Positions 24,066 to 32,357 of a DNA stretch of 39,824 bases are shown piece by piece (position 1 is the first letter of the stretch; each line of letters starts with the position of its first letter). Below the pieces are notes generated by a model. It was not told where the DNA came from and searched no databases. It was given only the letters and a program-made list of their open reading frames with translations. The stretch spans positions 100,067 to 139,890 of the forward strand of contig PBOR01000043.1 in assembly GCA_002724395.1 (NCBI GenBank). Reading direction: 5' to 3'. Source of the DNA: Rhodospirillaceae bacterium (GTDB lineage: Bacteria; Pseudomonadota; Alphaproteobacteria; UBA8366). Made by a program: the position numbers and the translations under genes.

Positions 24066-25313
24066 TCAGTGCAACTCTTGTAACCACTGGGCAACCGGCT
24101 TCCACACCTTCGTCTCTGCCTTGCCCCCAATCATCATGCCAATATGGCCTGTGGACGGGCTCTTTATTTCCACAAACGGTAGCGCTGTACAGAGGGATGC
24201 CGCCGATTGCGGCGGTACGATCCGGTCGTTAGCTGGGATGACCACAAGGGATGGTTTCTCGAAGGTAGTCGGATCAACTATCTCTCCAGCCACGCACCAT
24301 GTGCCGCTGGCAGGACTATTAGCGCCATACCAACCAGCAAAACATTCGCGTGCTACGGGAGCGGCTAGAGGAACACCGTCATTCACCCAGTCTTCCAATG
24401 CCACAAACGAGACCGCCGCTTTCGATTGCATATTCCAACCGGCAAAGCCAACGAATTTGCGTTCTACTAGGAGCGGGTCAAGACTACTAAACAGCATTTG
24501 AATAACATCGACAGGCACCTCACCGGTCGTCTGAAGTAATGGCTCCAGAGCCGCCCCCACATTGGCCATTAGTTGCGCCTGCGCTGCATTGCCAGAATGA
24601 AAATCCCAAGGCGTCGCCAATAATACGAGACCATTGATGGCGTCTTGATTACGCAGGGCAAGGCTCGTTGCAAGCAATCCACCCATGCAATATCCGATAA
24701 CCGATATGGACCGTGTGCAAACATCTATGACACGATCAAGCGCAGATTCTAAACGCTGAGTTATATAATCAGTTATTGTGAAATTTCTCTCGACCGAACC
24801 CGGTGCGCCCCAGTCAACAAGAAAAGGCCTAAACCCCTGCCCAACCAACCAACGCATAAAGCTACTTTCAGCCGTGAGGTCTAAAATATAATGTCGGTTG
24901 ACAAGCGATGGCACAATTAAAAGAGGTTGTCCTTTGCTCCTAGGGTTGTAATCCAATAGTTGAGTGGAACCCTGGGCCCATAAAATTTTAGGTTCGGATA
25001 GATCCCTTTGGTAGGGATGGTTGCGATATAATTCCAGGCCTTCGATAAATTCCGCCGCACGCGCACGGCTCAACATTTCAACTTGAGCCGCAAACGCGTC
25101 AGAATTTTCATTTTCCAGCGCGCCTAGCAGGCTTTTTCCTCTTTTTTCGAGGCTTGGGCTCCAACTCAGCAATCCGCTTCTCAAGAGCGGCAACGCGGCG
25201 TTCGAGCTCAGATATAGGTTGGCCGCCGTTATCAGATTCAGCGGCAGCGGCCTCGGTCCGTGGCGATGGCTCGGCAACAGCTTTCTCTGTAAAGGCTCGG
25301 AATACTGCGTCAA
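24066..25313 (-). CDS. phaC: Short poly(3-hydroxyalkanoate) synthase (PhaC-like)
   Basis: 415 residues. It polymerises (R)-3-hydroxyacyl-CoA at granule surfaces. The catalytic triad is visible: Cys209 in VIGYCMGG (lipase-like box with Cys), Asp363 in PANDRIV, and His390 in SPSTGHIG. LLIVPSLVNRHYILDL and PFLVDWGAPG are PhaC hallmarks. It lacks most of the 200-residue N-terminal domain of class I enzymes, and its length is nearer that of subunit-dependent (class III/IV) synthases. The likely start is TTG at 25313, 9 nt after AAGGAG. The family segment GPRPLPLNL begins at residue 19, so the start cannot be much later. This places 206 nt of phaC inside the preceding gene in another frame. Confidence 0.85.
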   Translation of the reverse strand: MTQYSEPLQRKLLPSHRHGPRPLPLNLITAANLYLSSNAALPLLRSGLLSWSPSLEKRGKSLLGALENENSDAFAAQVEMLSRARAAEFIEGLELYRNHPYQRDLSEPKILWAQGSTQLLDYNPRSKGQPLLIVPSLVNRHYILDLTAESSFMRWLVGQGFRPFLVDWGAPGSVERNFTITDYITQRLESALDRVIDVCTRSISVIGYCMGGLLATSLALRNQDAINGLVLLATPWDFHSGNAAQAQLMANVGAALEPLLQTTGEVPVDVIQMLFSSLDPLLVERKFVGFAGWNMQSKAAVSFVALEDWVNDGVPLAAPVARECFAGWYGANSPASGTWCVAGEIVDPTTFEKPSLVVIPANDRIVPPQSAASLCTALPFVEIKSPSTGHIGMMIGGKAETKVWKPVAQWLQELH

Positions 25314-25545
25314 AATCAGTTGCTCCTTCCCCTGCTCCCTGCATTGGCAAACCCGTCAGCCAGGGAAACATATTTGCCGTTTTTCCAGTATTATGCGGTG
25401 CTGGTGTCGAGACCTGACCCAAAGCCGCAAAGGCTCGACCCAGAGTTTCCATAATATGCGGATCGGATGCGGTTGCAGAAAACTGTTCTCGCCACAAATC
25501 GAGATAACGTCTAGCAAGATCTTCCAAGTCCGTTTTATCACTCAT
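25108..25545 (-). CDS. Putative PHA synthase accessory subunit (PhaE/PhaM-like)
   Basis: 145 residues. The N-terminus is amphipathic (DLEDLARRYLDLWREQFSATASDP), the middle is low-complexity (FPWLTGLPMQGAGEG; TEAAAAESDNGG), then a heptad coiled coil (ISELERRVAALEKRIAELE) and a basic tail (KPRKKRKKPARRAGK). This design, with a coiled coil and a Lys/Arg tail directly before phaC, is that of PHA synthase partner or granule-associated proteins. I cannot assign it firmly to PhaE. Its last 206 nt overlap phaC in a different frame, and both frames look genuine. The ATG at 25545 follows GGCAGCAAGATC, a weak site. Confidence 0.7.
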   Translation of the reverse strand: MSDKTDLEDLARRYLDLWREQFSATASDPHIMETLGRAFAALGQVSTPAPHNTGKTANMFPWLTGLPMQGAGEGATDFDAVFRAFTEKAVAEPSPRTEAAAAESDNGGQPISELERRVAALEKRIAELEPKPRKKRKKPARRAGK

Positions 25546-25656
25546 GATCTTGCTGCCCTACAACCCGCCACACCGTCGCGTTGCCAACCAAACAAACCAC
25601 ATTGCGGCGCGATATCAGTTGCAAAATTAGCATCAAAATGGATACTTTCGGAAGCG

Positions 25657-25679
25657 TGCGGTGCAGTATAAGCTATAAT
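25657..25679 (+). promoter_or_regulatory. phaR promoter -10 with overlapping putative PhaR operator
   Basis: TGCGGTGCA (25657-25665) fits TGC-N3-GCA and is followed 8 nt later by a perfect TATAAT (25674-25679). The operator thus fills the spacer between -35 and -10, where a bound repressor would block RNA polymerase. No good -35 is visible. A related half-match, TGCGGCGCG, lies near 25602, on the side of the divergent accessory-subunit gene. This suggests that PhaR represses its own gene and perhaps the phaC unit. Confidence 0.55.
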
Positions 25680-25719
25680 CTGTATTGAAACAATGCTGGG
25701 TCGAAACAAATCAGGTTAT

Positions 25720-26340
25720 ATGCCGATGACTTCCAAACAGAATGAAGACGAACCTGTCACAATTAAAAAATATGCAAACCGTCGTCTCTATAATACAGCT
25801 ACGAGTAGCTATGTGACGTTGGAACATCTTTGCCAGATGGTCAAAGAAGGCACCGAATTCGTAGTTTTTGATGCAAAAAGTGGCGAAGATATCACACGGT
25901 CCGTCTTGACACAGATTATCGTGGATGAAGAAGCCAAAGGCGAAAGCCTCCTGCCTACTGAGTTTTTACGACAGATTATCAGCTACTACGGCGACAATAT
26001 GCAGCGCATGTTAATTCCGCAATATCTTGCGCACTCCATGAAAACCTTCACAGAAAACCAAGAACAAATTCAGAGTTATTTCCAGGAGACCATGGGTAAA
26101 ATGTTTCCTTTCGGGTCATTGGATGAGATGGGGAAACAAAATGCCGCCGTTTTCGAACAAGCTATGCAAATTTTCACGCCAAAAAAGAAAGACGCTGATC
26201 AGGAAGTGTCAGCCTCTACAGCATCAGGCACACCCAACGCCCAACAATCAGAAGCACATCAGACCTCAACCGATCAAGTCGAAGATTTGCAAAAACGCCT
26301 TGATGAAATGCAACGCCAAATCGATGGAATGTCTAAATAG
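25720..26340 (+). CDS. phaR: PHA synthesis repressor PhaR
   Basis: 206 residues from ATG 25720. ATGs at 25693 and 25726 are also possible; the promoter -10 at 25674-25679 would leave almost no leader for 25693. PhaR senses PHA granules and represses phasin and pha genes. The N-terminal DNA-binding domain is unmistakable: VTIKKYANRRLYNTATSSYVTLEHLCQMVKEGTEFVVFDAKSGEDITRSVLTQIIVDEE. The middle domain follows (LLPTEFLRQIISYYGDNMQRMLIPQYLAHSM) and then a coiled-coil-prone tail (VEDLQKRLDEMQRQIDGMSK). It is divergent from the phaC unit. TGC-N3-GCA sites lie before it and before phaA. Confidence 0.93.
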   Translation: MPMTSKQNEDEPVTIKKYANRRLYNTATSSYVTLEHLCQMVKEGTEFVVFDAKSGEDITRSVLTQIIVDEEAKGESLLPTEFLRQIISYYGDNMQRMLIPQYLAHSMKTFTENQEQIQSYFQETMGKMFPFGSLDEMGKQNAAVFEQAMQIFTPKKKDADQEVSASTASGTPNAQQSEAHQTSTDQVEDLQKRLDEMQRQIDGMSK

Positions 26341-26973
26341 AAACCAAGTGCACTTGCGTGGCTTTGGTACATTTGGTCTCCGCCAAAACATCTACTTTAT
26401 TTAAATTGCTCAGCCGGCAACACCAGTCTGTAATATGGTTTCTTAGAATGGTTGAATAACGCTTGCGACGAAAATGCTTTCCTCATAATGGGCGTGAGCG
26501 CGATTTGTTAAAAATCTACTAACACATCATAGTTAATACGCCTCTATTAAAGAACAATGACGAGCAACGGAAACGCAAAAACGTCTTAAAAACCACCAAA
26601 GCATTCAATATTATGAATTAAGTCAAATGTATAGTCGCCAAGAACGGACGCGGCCCACACTGCAGTAACCAACCTTTTATCTAAAGCCGTCCAAACTATA
26701 TTTTGAGTGCACACATCACAAAGTAGAATCCAGAAATATATTAAACGGGTTACTCGCCGCCACTGCTTAAGCCCGCCGATATTACTACGACGCGCTATCC
26801 GCAAAAGATGCTGCAAAGAAAGTTAAAACTCGATTTATCTTTTTGCTGCATAGTTGGTGAAAAATCCTGCGCCAACCATTCGTTTTTTTTGCTGATTTCG
26901 GTAAGGGAGGGTGTAATAACTTTCTTAATCGGCCCTCTAACCAAAACATAATTTGCTGGAGAAGAACGCACCC
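26341..26973. other. Gene-free stretch after phaR
   Basis: No ORF here has a credible start, composition or family resemblance. A perfect 12-bp palindrome, CAAGTGCACTTG, sits at 26345-26356, just after the phaR stop. A weak hairpin (TTTGG-N6-CCAAA) follows near 26370-26386, without a clear U tract, so a terminator is only possible. Farther on, the DNA is A/T-rich with a run of eight T at about 26884-26891. I see no RNA gene or promoter that I would defend. Confidence 0.4.
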
Positions 26974-28491
26974 ATGGCTAGTACAATTGCTTCCTGCCTT
27001 GAAACAGGCAAAGACGACGACACTGCTATCGCGGCACCAGGACGGCCTGGCCTTACATTTGCCGCGTTACGTGCTCATGCAGCCAAAACGGTTGTGCAAC
27101 TGAACGCACGTGGCATCGGACGTAATGACCGTGTCGCAATCGTTTTGCCGAACGGGCCGGAAATGGCCTCTGCGTTCTTAACAATTGGCGCGGGAGCTAC
27201 AACAGCCCCACTCAATCCTGGGTACCGTGAAGACGAATTTGATTTTTATCTATCCGACCTAAATGCCAAAGCTATTGTAGTTGAGAAAGGCAACGAATCG
27301 CCAGCCGTGACAGTCGCAAAGAATCACAAATTGCAGGTATTGGAGATCGAATGGTCTGAAAGTGATCCAGCGGGCGCGTTCTCATTTGTCGGAGAGTCAC
27401 CCAGTTCAGCGGTATCTAGCAGTATGGCCACGGCAAATGACATCGCCCTGGTACTGCACACATCAGGCACCACCTCGAGGCCCAAGATCGTGCCGCTATC
27501 GCAAAAAAACGTGTCCGCATCAGCGTCTCACATTGGCGATATTCTCTCATTATCTTCTGAAGATACGTGTATGAACATCATGCCGCTATTTCATATTCAC
27601 GGGCTTATTGCAGCGGTTTTATCTTCAGTGACTGCAGGAGGCACGGTTTTTTGTTGTCCCCCCTTTAATGCGCTCCGGGTATTTAGCTGGCTCGATGAAG
27701 CCAACGCCAGCTGGTACACGGCCGTACCGACTATGCACCAAGCCATATTGTCACGTGCACCACGAAACAAAGAAATTTTAGACAAATTAAATTTGCGATT
27801 TATTCGCTCATCTTCTTCATCCTTACCACCGCCTGTTATGCAAGAGTTAGAAAAAACCTTCAGTGCGCCGGTTGCAGAATCCTATGGCATGACTGAGGCA
27901 GCACACCAAATGGCCAGCAACCAATTACCACCAGGACAACGTAAACCTGGTTCAGTAGGTGTTGCAGCCGGGCCGGAAGTCGAGATTATGGATGATAGTG
28001 GAAAAATTCTCCCGCAAGGTGAAATCGGTGAGATTGTGATTCGTGGGCCGAACGTTACAGACGGATACGAGAATAATCCTACGGCAAATGCTGAGAACTT
28101 TACCAATGGGTGGTTCCGCACCGGCGACCAAGGTGTGCTTGATGAAGACGGTTTCTTACAAATCACTGGCCGCTTGAAAGAAATCATCAATCGCGGCGGT
28201 GAAAAAATTGCACCGCTTGAGGTCGACAATATCATTCAATCCCACCCTGCCGTCGCACAAACGGTGACTTTTGCAATGCCTCACCCGAAACTCGGCGAAG
28301 AAGTCGCAGTAGCAATCGTGCTGAACGAAGGCGCGGAAGCAACAGACCGCGAAATCAAGGATTTCGCATCTGAAAAATTGGCCGACTTCAAAGTACCGCG
28401 CAAAGTTTTGTTCCTTGATGAAATTCCCAAAGGAGCTACCGGTAAAATGCAACGGATTGGGCTAGCGGAAAAACTCGGACTGACCAAATGA
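26974..28491 (+). CDS. AMP-forming acyl-CoA synthetase (Pcs60/oxalyl-CoA synthetase-like)
   Basis: 505 residues from ATG 26974, behind GGAGAAGAACGCACCC. A TTG seven codons upstream is less likely. It activates a carboxylic acid with ATP and CoA. The AMP-binding P-loop reads LHTSGTTSRPKIVPLSQKN, the acyl pocket IRSSSSSLPPPVMQELEKTF, then ESYGMTEAAHQMASN, GWFRTGDQGVLDEDGFLQITGRLKEIINRGGEKIAPLEVD, and the catalytic Lys in IPKGATGKMQR. Length and the TSGTT/SSSSSLPP style resemble Pcs60/AAE3-type oxalate-CoA ligases, but substrate cannot be told from motifs. It overlaps the next gene by 4 nt (ATGA). Confidence 0.9.
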   Translation: MASTIASCLETGKDDDTAIAAPGRPGLTFAALRAHAAKTVVQLNARGIGRNDRVAIVLPNGPEMASAFLTIGAGATTAPLNPGYREDEFDFYLSDLNAKAIVVEKGNESPAVTVAKNHKLQVLEIEWSESDPAGAFSFVGESPSSAVSSSMATANDIALVLHTSGTTSRPKIVPLSQKNVSASASHIGDILSLSSEDTCMNIMPLFHIHGLIAAVLSSVTAGGTVFCCPPFNALRVFSWLDEANASWYTAVPTMHQAILSRAPRNKEILDKLNLRFIRSSSSSLPPPVMQELEKTFSAPVAESYGMTEAAHQMASNQLPPGQRKPGSVGVAAGPEVEIMDDSGKILPQGEIGEIVIRGPNVTDGYENNPTANAENFTNGWFRTGDQGVLDEDGFLQITGRLKEIINRGGEKIAPLEVDNIIQSHPAVAQTVTFAMPHPKLGEEVAVAIVLNEGAEATDREIKDFASEKLADFKVPRKVLFLDEIPKGATGKMQRIGLAEKLGLTK

Positions 28492-29471
28492 AGATTTGTA
28501 TTTATGGAGCCGGAGCCATTGGCGGTTTCATAGGCGCTGAATTAGGAGGTGCGGGTATTGATGTTTCACTCATAGCCCGCGGTGCCCACCTTGAGGCAAT
28601 GCAAAATAATGGTCTTACTCTAATCAAAGACGGTGAGACGCACGTCACTCATCCGATAGCGACTAATGACCCAACAAAAGTTGGCACTCAGGATTATGTG
28701 TTCATTACACTGAAGGCCCATTCGGTTCCCGGCGTAGTCGAACACATGCAGCCTTTGCTTGGACCACATACTGCAGTTGTTACCGCCGTCAACGGTGTGC
28801 CTTGGTGGTATTTCCATGGGGTTGATGGCCAATACAAAAACAAGCAGCTCGAAAGCGTGGACCCAGGAAATAAACAATGGGATGGCATCGGCCCTGAACG
28901 TGCTATTGGGTGCGTGGTTTATCCCGCTACAGAAGTTATCGAACCCGGCATTATCCAACATATCGAAGGCAACCGTTTCACCTTGGGCGAACCAGATGGC
29001 AGCCGTTCGGAGCGTATTCAAACACTCTCGCGAGCATTAATCTATGCTGGCTTGAAATCGCCGGTCCGGCCACGGATCCGCGATGAGCTATGGATCAAAC
29101 TATGGGGGAATTTGAGTTTCAACCCTATTAGTGCACTGACAGGTGCGACTCTTGAGGGTATTTGTGATGATCCAGGAACTATTGCCATAGTGCGCCGAAT
29201 GATGATGGAGGCGGCGGAGATTGCAGAAGCACTCGGAGTGAAACTGTCTGTTGGCGTAGACAAAAGGATTGCGGGAGCGAAGGCGGTCGGCGCACATAAA
29301 ACATCAATGCTGCAAGATCTAGAGCGCGGTAGGCCAATGGAAATCGACGCGTTGGTCAGCGTGGTACAAGAATTAGGCCAACTCACAGGCGTCCCAACAC
29401 CAACCATCGATGCAGTCTTAGCATTAGTTAAACAGCGCGCACGTCTCGCCGGTTGTTATTGGAGCGATTGA
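28488..29471 (+). CDS. Ketopantoate reductase family protein (ApbA/PanE)
   Basis: 327 residues. It belongs to the family that reduces 2-dehydropantoate to pantoate with NADPH. The dinucleotide fold is MKICIYGAGAIGGFIGAELGGAGIDVSLIARG. The catalytic Lys lies in DELWIKLWGNLSFNPISALTGA, and the C-terminal helix domain holds KTSMLQDLERGRPMEIDALVSVV, where the Asp/Glu contact substrate. The coupling by ATGA to an acyl-CoA synthetase, away from panB/panC, suggests that it may reduce another 2-keto acid. I therefore give no gene symbol. The end lies 10 nt before the next gene. Confidence 0.9.
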   Translation: MKICIYGAGAIGGFIGAELGGAGIDVSLIARGAHLEAMQNNGLTLIKDGETHVTHPIATNDPTKVGTQDYVFITLKAHSVPGVVEHMQPLLGPHTAVVTAVNGVPWWYFHGVDGQYKNKQLESVDPGNKQWDGIGPERAIGCVVYPATEVIEPGIIQHIEGNRFTLGEPDGSRSERIQTLSRALIYAGLKSPVRPRIRDELWIKLWGNLSFNPISALTGATLEGICDDPGTIAIVRRMMMEAAEIAEALGVKLSVGVDKRIAGAKAVGAHKTSMLQDLERGRPMEIDALVSVVQELGQLTGVPTPTIDAVLALVKQRARLAGCYWSD

Positions 29472-29481
29472 GAGCGACCGC

Positions 29482-30426
29482 ATGGATCTTCGGTCTTTGG
29501 TTAAAAAAAGCATACTTGCCAGCTGCCTTTATTACTTGGCCGATGACTGGCGCATTGGCCGCAAGCTTTCCCGTGGCGATTTAGAAACCACTAGCGGGAC
29601 CCGCCACGCTGACAGCGCGGTGAATGTATCAGTCGATTATATTCGAAGGGTCTATAACGATTATCGAACCTATGCGGGCATTCGTAAATTCCGAGGTATC
29701 ATTGGCGAAATCGGTCCTGGTGATAATTTTGGGGTGGCCATGTTGCTATTGGCCAACGGCGCCGATGCGGTTCATGCAATCGACCGCTATTACTCTAAGC
29801 GGGATTCAATTGAGCAACGGCACATCTACGAAGCTCTAGCGGCACAAGAAAACGCAGCCACTCTTTTCGATGGATTTCCCAGCGAAGACACAATGCGAGG
29901 TCTTCACTATCACCCGGGCATCGCTGCGGAAGAATACTTCAACCGCTATGATCATCACTTTGATGCCATTTTATCACGGGCAGTATTGGAGCACCTCTAC
30001 GATCCAATTAGCGCGCTCAATGACATGACCAATGCATTAAAGCCTGGCGGGCAACTAGTTCACAGAATCGACCTACGCGATCATGGCATGTTTGCTGGTC
30101 ACCATTCACTCACCTTCCTTACCATCAATGATAGCTGGTATCGCCGTATGACTGCTCAATCGGGCCGCCCTAACCGCGTATTAGTTAACCATTATCGCAA
30201 TTGGCTGGATCAAAGCAGCTTAAATGGAGAAATTCGCGTCACCAGGCTTGCTGGTGTTGATGGCGAAATCCGACCGTCCATCTGGAAAGACATAGACCAA
30301 GAGCAACGCAATCAAGCCTTGGACTATGTCACCCAAATCCAAAACCGCCTGACGAAAACCTATCGTTCGATTGACCCAAAAGATCTGGCGGTGACAGGGA
30401 TCATACTAGTCGCGACTAAGCCCTAA
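29482..30426 (+). CDS. SAM-dependent methyltransferase of the glycan region
   Basis: 314 residues. The SAM site reads FRGIIGEIGPGDNFGVAMLLLANGADAVHAIDRY (E-x-GPG-D, acidic residue at the end of beta 2). Motif post-I is FDAILSRAVLEHLYDPISALNDMTNALKPGGQLVHRIDLRDHG. The N-terminal 60 residues (LVKKSILASCLYYLADDW) form a possible membrane-associating helix. It resembles methyltransferases found in surface polysaccharide clusters. The acceptor is unknown. It follows the ketopantoate-reductase-like gene by 10 nt, which could be coincidence, and precedes cysC by 75 nt. Confidence 0.82.
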   Translation: MDLRSLVKKSILASCLYYLADDWRIGRKLSRGDLETTSGTRHADSAVNVSVDYIRRVYNDYRTYAGIRKFRGIIGEIGPGDNFGVAMLLLANGADAVHAIDRYYSKRDSIEQRHIYEALAAQENAATLFDGFPSEDTMRGLHYHPGIAAEEYFNRYDHHFDAILSRAVLEHLYDPISALNDMTNALKPGGQLVHRIDLRDHGMFAGHHSLTFLTINDSWYRRMTAQSGRPNRVLVNHYRNWLDQSSLNGEIRVTRLAGVDGEIRPSIWKDIDQEQRNQALDYVTQIQNRLTKTYRSIDPKDLAVTGIILVATKP

Positions 30427-30501
30427 CCGAACGGAACTTGACCCGCTGAGGCACAACTCTGCATAACGCTATGATACATTAAATAAGTTTGGCTGTACTA
30501 C

Positions 30502-31146
30502 ATGACCAAAAGAGACGATCAGGGACAAGAGGTATTGGACACTAAAAGAGCCGCCAACGTCGTTGAAGTAGCAAGCCGCGTCAGCAGCGCCGCCCGAATG
30601 CGCAAAAATCGCCACAAAGGTGGGGTCTTATGGTTCACCGGTCTCCCTAGCTCCGGTAAATCTACCCTAGCGATTGAGCTTGAGCGTACATTGTTTGATG
30701 CTGGTTACACTGTCTTCGTCTTAGATGGAGATAATATGCGCCGTGGCTTAAATTCGGATTTGGGGTTTTTGCCAGAAGAACGCACAGAAAATATCCGTCG
30801 CGTCGGCGAGGTCGCGGCCCTTATGGCCGAAGCCGGCTTGATTACCATAGCAGCCTTTATCTCGCCTTACCAAGATGACCGTGACCGCGCACGCAAGGCC
30901 GCGAAAGATTATTTTCATGAAATAGCAGTGAAAGCTGACCTTGCAACATGCGAAAGCCGTGATCCGAAAGGCCATTACAAACGGGCACGCGCTGGGGAAA
31001 TCCCTGATTTTACTGGCATCTCAGCTCCTTACGAAGAGCCCGCCCATCCGGAGCTGATCGTTGACACTGCAAACAACCACCTAGACCAATGCGTCTCGCA
31101 GCTTATGTATTATGTCACCCGTAACTTCGCGCTAAGTGAGAACTAG
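30502..31146 (+). CDS. cysC: Adenylylsulfate (APS) kinase
   Basis: 214 residues. It phosphorylates APS to PAPS, the universal sulfate donor. The P-loop is GLPSSGKST (47-55). VFVLDGDNMRRGLNSDLGF binds APS, and AAFISPYQDDRDRAR carries the active-site Ser121. DPKGHYKRARAGEIPDFTGISAPYEEP is the conserved C-terminal loop. The first 35 residues (basic, no motif) form an extension. No cysD/cysN or sulfotransferase is in the window. Among glycan genes, the enzyme may feed PAPS to a polysaccharide sulfotransferase rather than to assimilation, which is inference. Its stop overlaps the convergent hydrolase stop by 4 nt. Confidence 0.94.
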   Translation: MTKRDDQGQEVLDTKRAANVVEVASRVSSAARMRKNRHKGGVLWFTGLPSSGKSTLAIELERTLFDAGYTVFVLDGDNMRRGLNSDLGFLPEERTENIRRVGEVAALMAEAGLITIAAFISPYQDDRDRARKAAKDYFHEIAVKADLATCESRDPKGHYKRARAGEIPDFTGISAPYEEPAHPELIVDTANNHLDQCVSQLMYYVTRNFALSEN

Positions 31147-32357
31147 TCACTGATCGGTTTGTTCATCAACTTCGGGACGTCGTGGCCAGCACGCTCCATC
31201 GCGCAAACCAAGGCAGGCCAAGCAATATTTGGATAAAAACGGTGGCCACCCTTTGCCTTACTTACAACCAATCGATCGCCTGACTCCAATCGTTCATAAA
31301 CAGGCCGCGCTGCAGCAACCACCGCGTCTGCACCATCAAACGGCCAAATATGATCGCAATCTCCCGATACTGTTACAAAGGGGCGCGGAGCGCATAATGC
31401 CACCACTGCATCTAATTCAAACCAGCGCAATATACCCGGCACCGTATTTTGGCCCTCCGGGTCGTGCCGTGCCAAAATTGTGTCACGCATAAATCCGATG
31501 CAACTGGTTGCTAGAACACCGGCAATGCGCGGGTCCAGAGCTCCAGCAAATAAAGCAGTCGTCCCTCCCGCGGACGACCCCATAACATAAATTCGGTTTG
31601 GATCGACCTGTAGGCCGGTATCACCTTCTGACAGCCAGTTAACAGCAGAAGTGACATCACTTGCTCGTTCGCCCAACAATGAGCGGCCCAACAGCAATGC
31701 GTGATTCGCCGCATCTATGCAAGGCGTTTGGGATACAGGGGACAGCAGCTGTTCGCGACGCTCGCCAAAGCATGCCTGTTCCAGACAAATTGCCAAGTAG
31801 CCTCTGCGCGCTGCCTGGCGTGCGAAATCCGCGTCATTTAATATTTTAATCGGATCAGCCGGCATAAGCGCCTCGCCCCACGACAAGTGCATGCCTGAAT
31901 TTGTACCTTGTAAACAGATCATCGCAGCCACGGGCTTCGTATCCTCAATAGAAGCATGCCACACCATTCGGATGGGTAGGTCGAGCCCATCGCGAACCTT
32001 GAGATAAAGACGTCGGTGTTTCAGGCCATCCCGGTTTGGTAGGTTCTGAAGATGTCGAATACCCGGAGGGCCGCCGAATCGTCCATACCCAGAAAGATCA
32101 ATCAGCTTGGCTCGAACCTTTTTTTGCCACACTAATGGGTCGTTTATTGCCGCGCGACGCCAATCCAGTGCTAGTTCAGCTCCAGGCCCGCTTGGTCGGT
32201 GACGTAAAGACGGACTTAAGCCTAGGCCAGCTGGCACAGCAGGATAAGGATCAAAGGTCTGGCCAAGAGCCAAGGCCAGCCGACGGCGCAGAGCAGTCCC
32301 ACGCGCATGCCACTGTGCCTTGAGCCATTTTAAATCGGTGGAGATCAGTTTGGGCAT
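31143..32357 (-). CDS. Alpha/beta hydrolase (acetyl-xylan-esterase-like)
   Basis: 404 residues without a signal peptide. The serine-hydrolase elbow is MGSSAGG (Ser262). The acid is Asp333 or Asp335 in VSGDCDHIWPF, and the base His372 in AKGGHRFYP. VAAMICLQGTNSGMHLSWGEA supplies the oxyanion region, and GVLATSCIGFMRDTILARHDPEGQNTVPGILRWFELDAVVALCAPRPFVTVSG matches large esterases of the AXE1/abhydrolase_7 kind that remove acetyl groups from polysaccharides. The basic first 35 residues are unusual. In a glycan region, a deacetylase or esterase role is plausible but unproven. It is transcribed against its neighbours. Confidence 0.85.
   Translation of the reverse strand: MPKLISTDLKWLKAQWHARGTALRRRLALALGQTFDPYPAVPAGLGLSPSLRHRPSGPGAELALDWRRAAINDPLVWQKKVRAKLIDLSGYGRFGGPPGIRHLQNLPNRDGLKHRRLYLKVRDGLDLPIRMVWHASIEDTKPVAAMICLQGTNSGMHLSWGEALMPADPIKILNDADFARQAARRGYLAICLEQACFGERREQLLSPVSQTPCIDAANHALLLGRSLLGERASDVTSAVNWLSEGDTGLQVDPNRIYVMGSSAGGTTALFAGALDPRIAGVLATSCIGFMRDTILARHDPEGQNTVPGILRWFELDAVVALCAPRPFVTVSGDCDHIWPFDGADAVVAAARPVYERLESGDRLVVSKAKGGHRFYPNIAWPALVCAMERAGHDVPKLMNKPISD

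Noticed and set aside
26586..26816. Minus-strand ORF of 76 codons in the gap after phaR
   Set aside because: It has no ribosome site, no motif and unusual composition, and I see nothing that supports translation.
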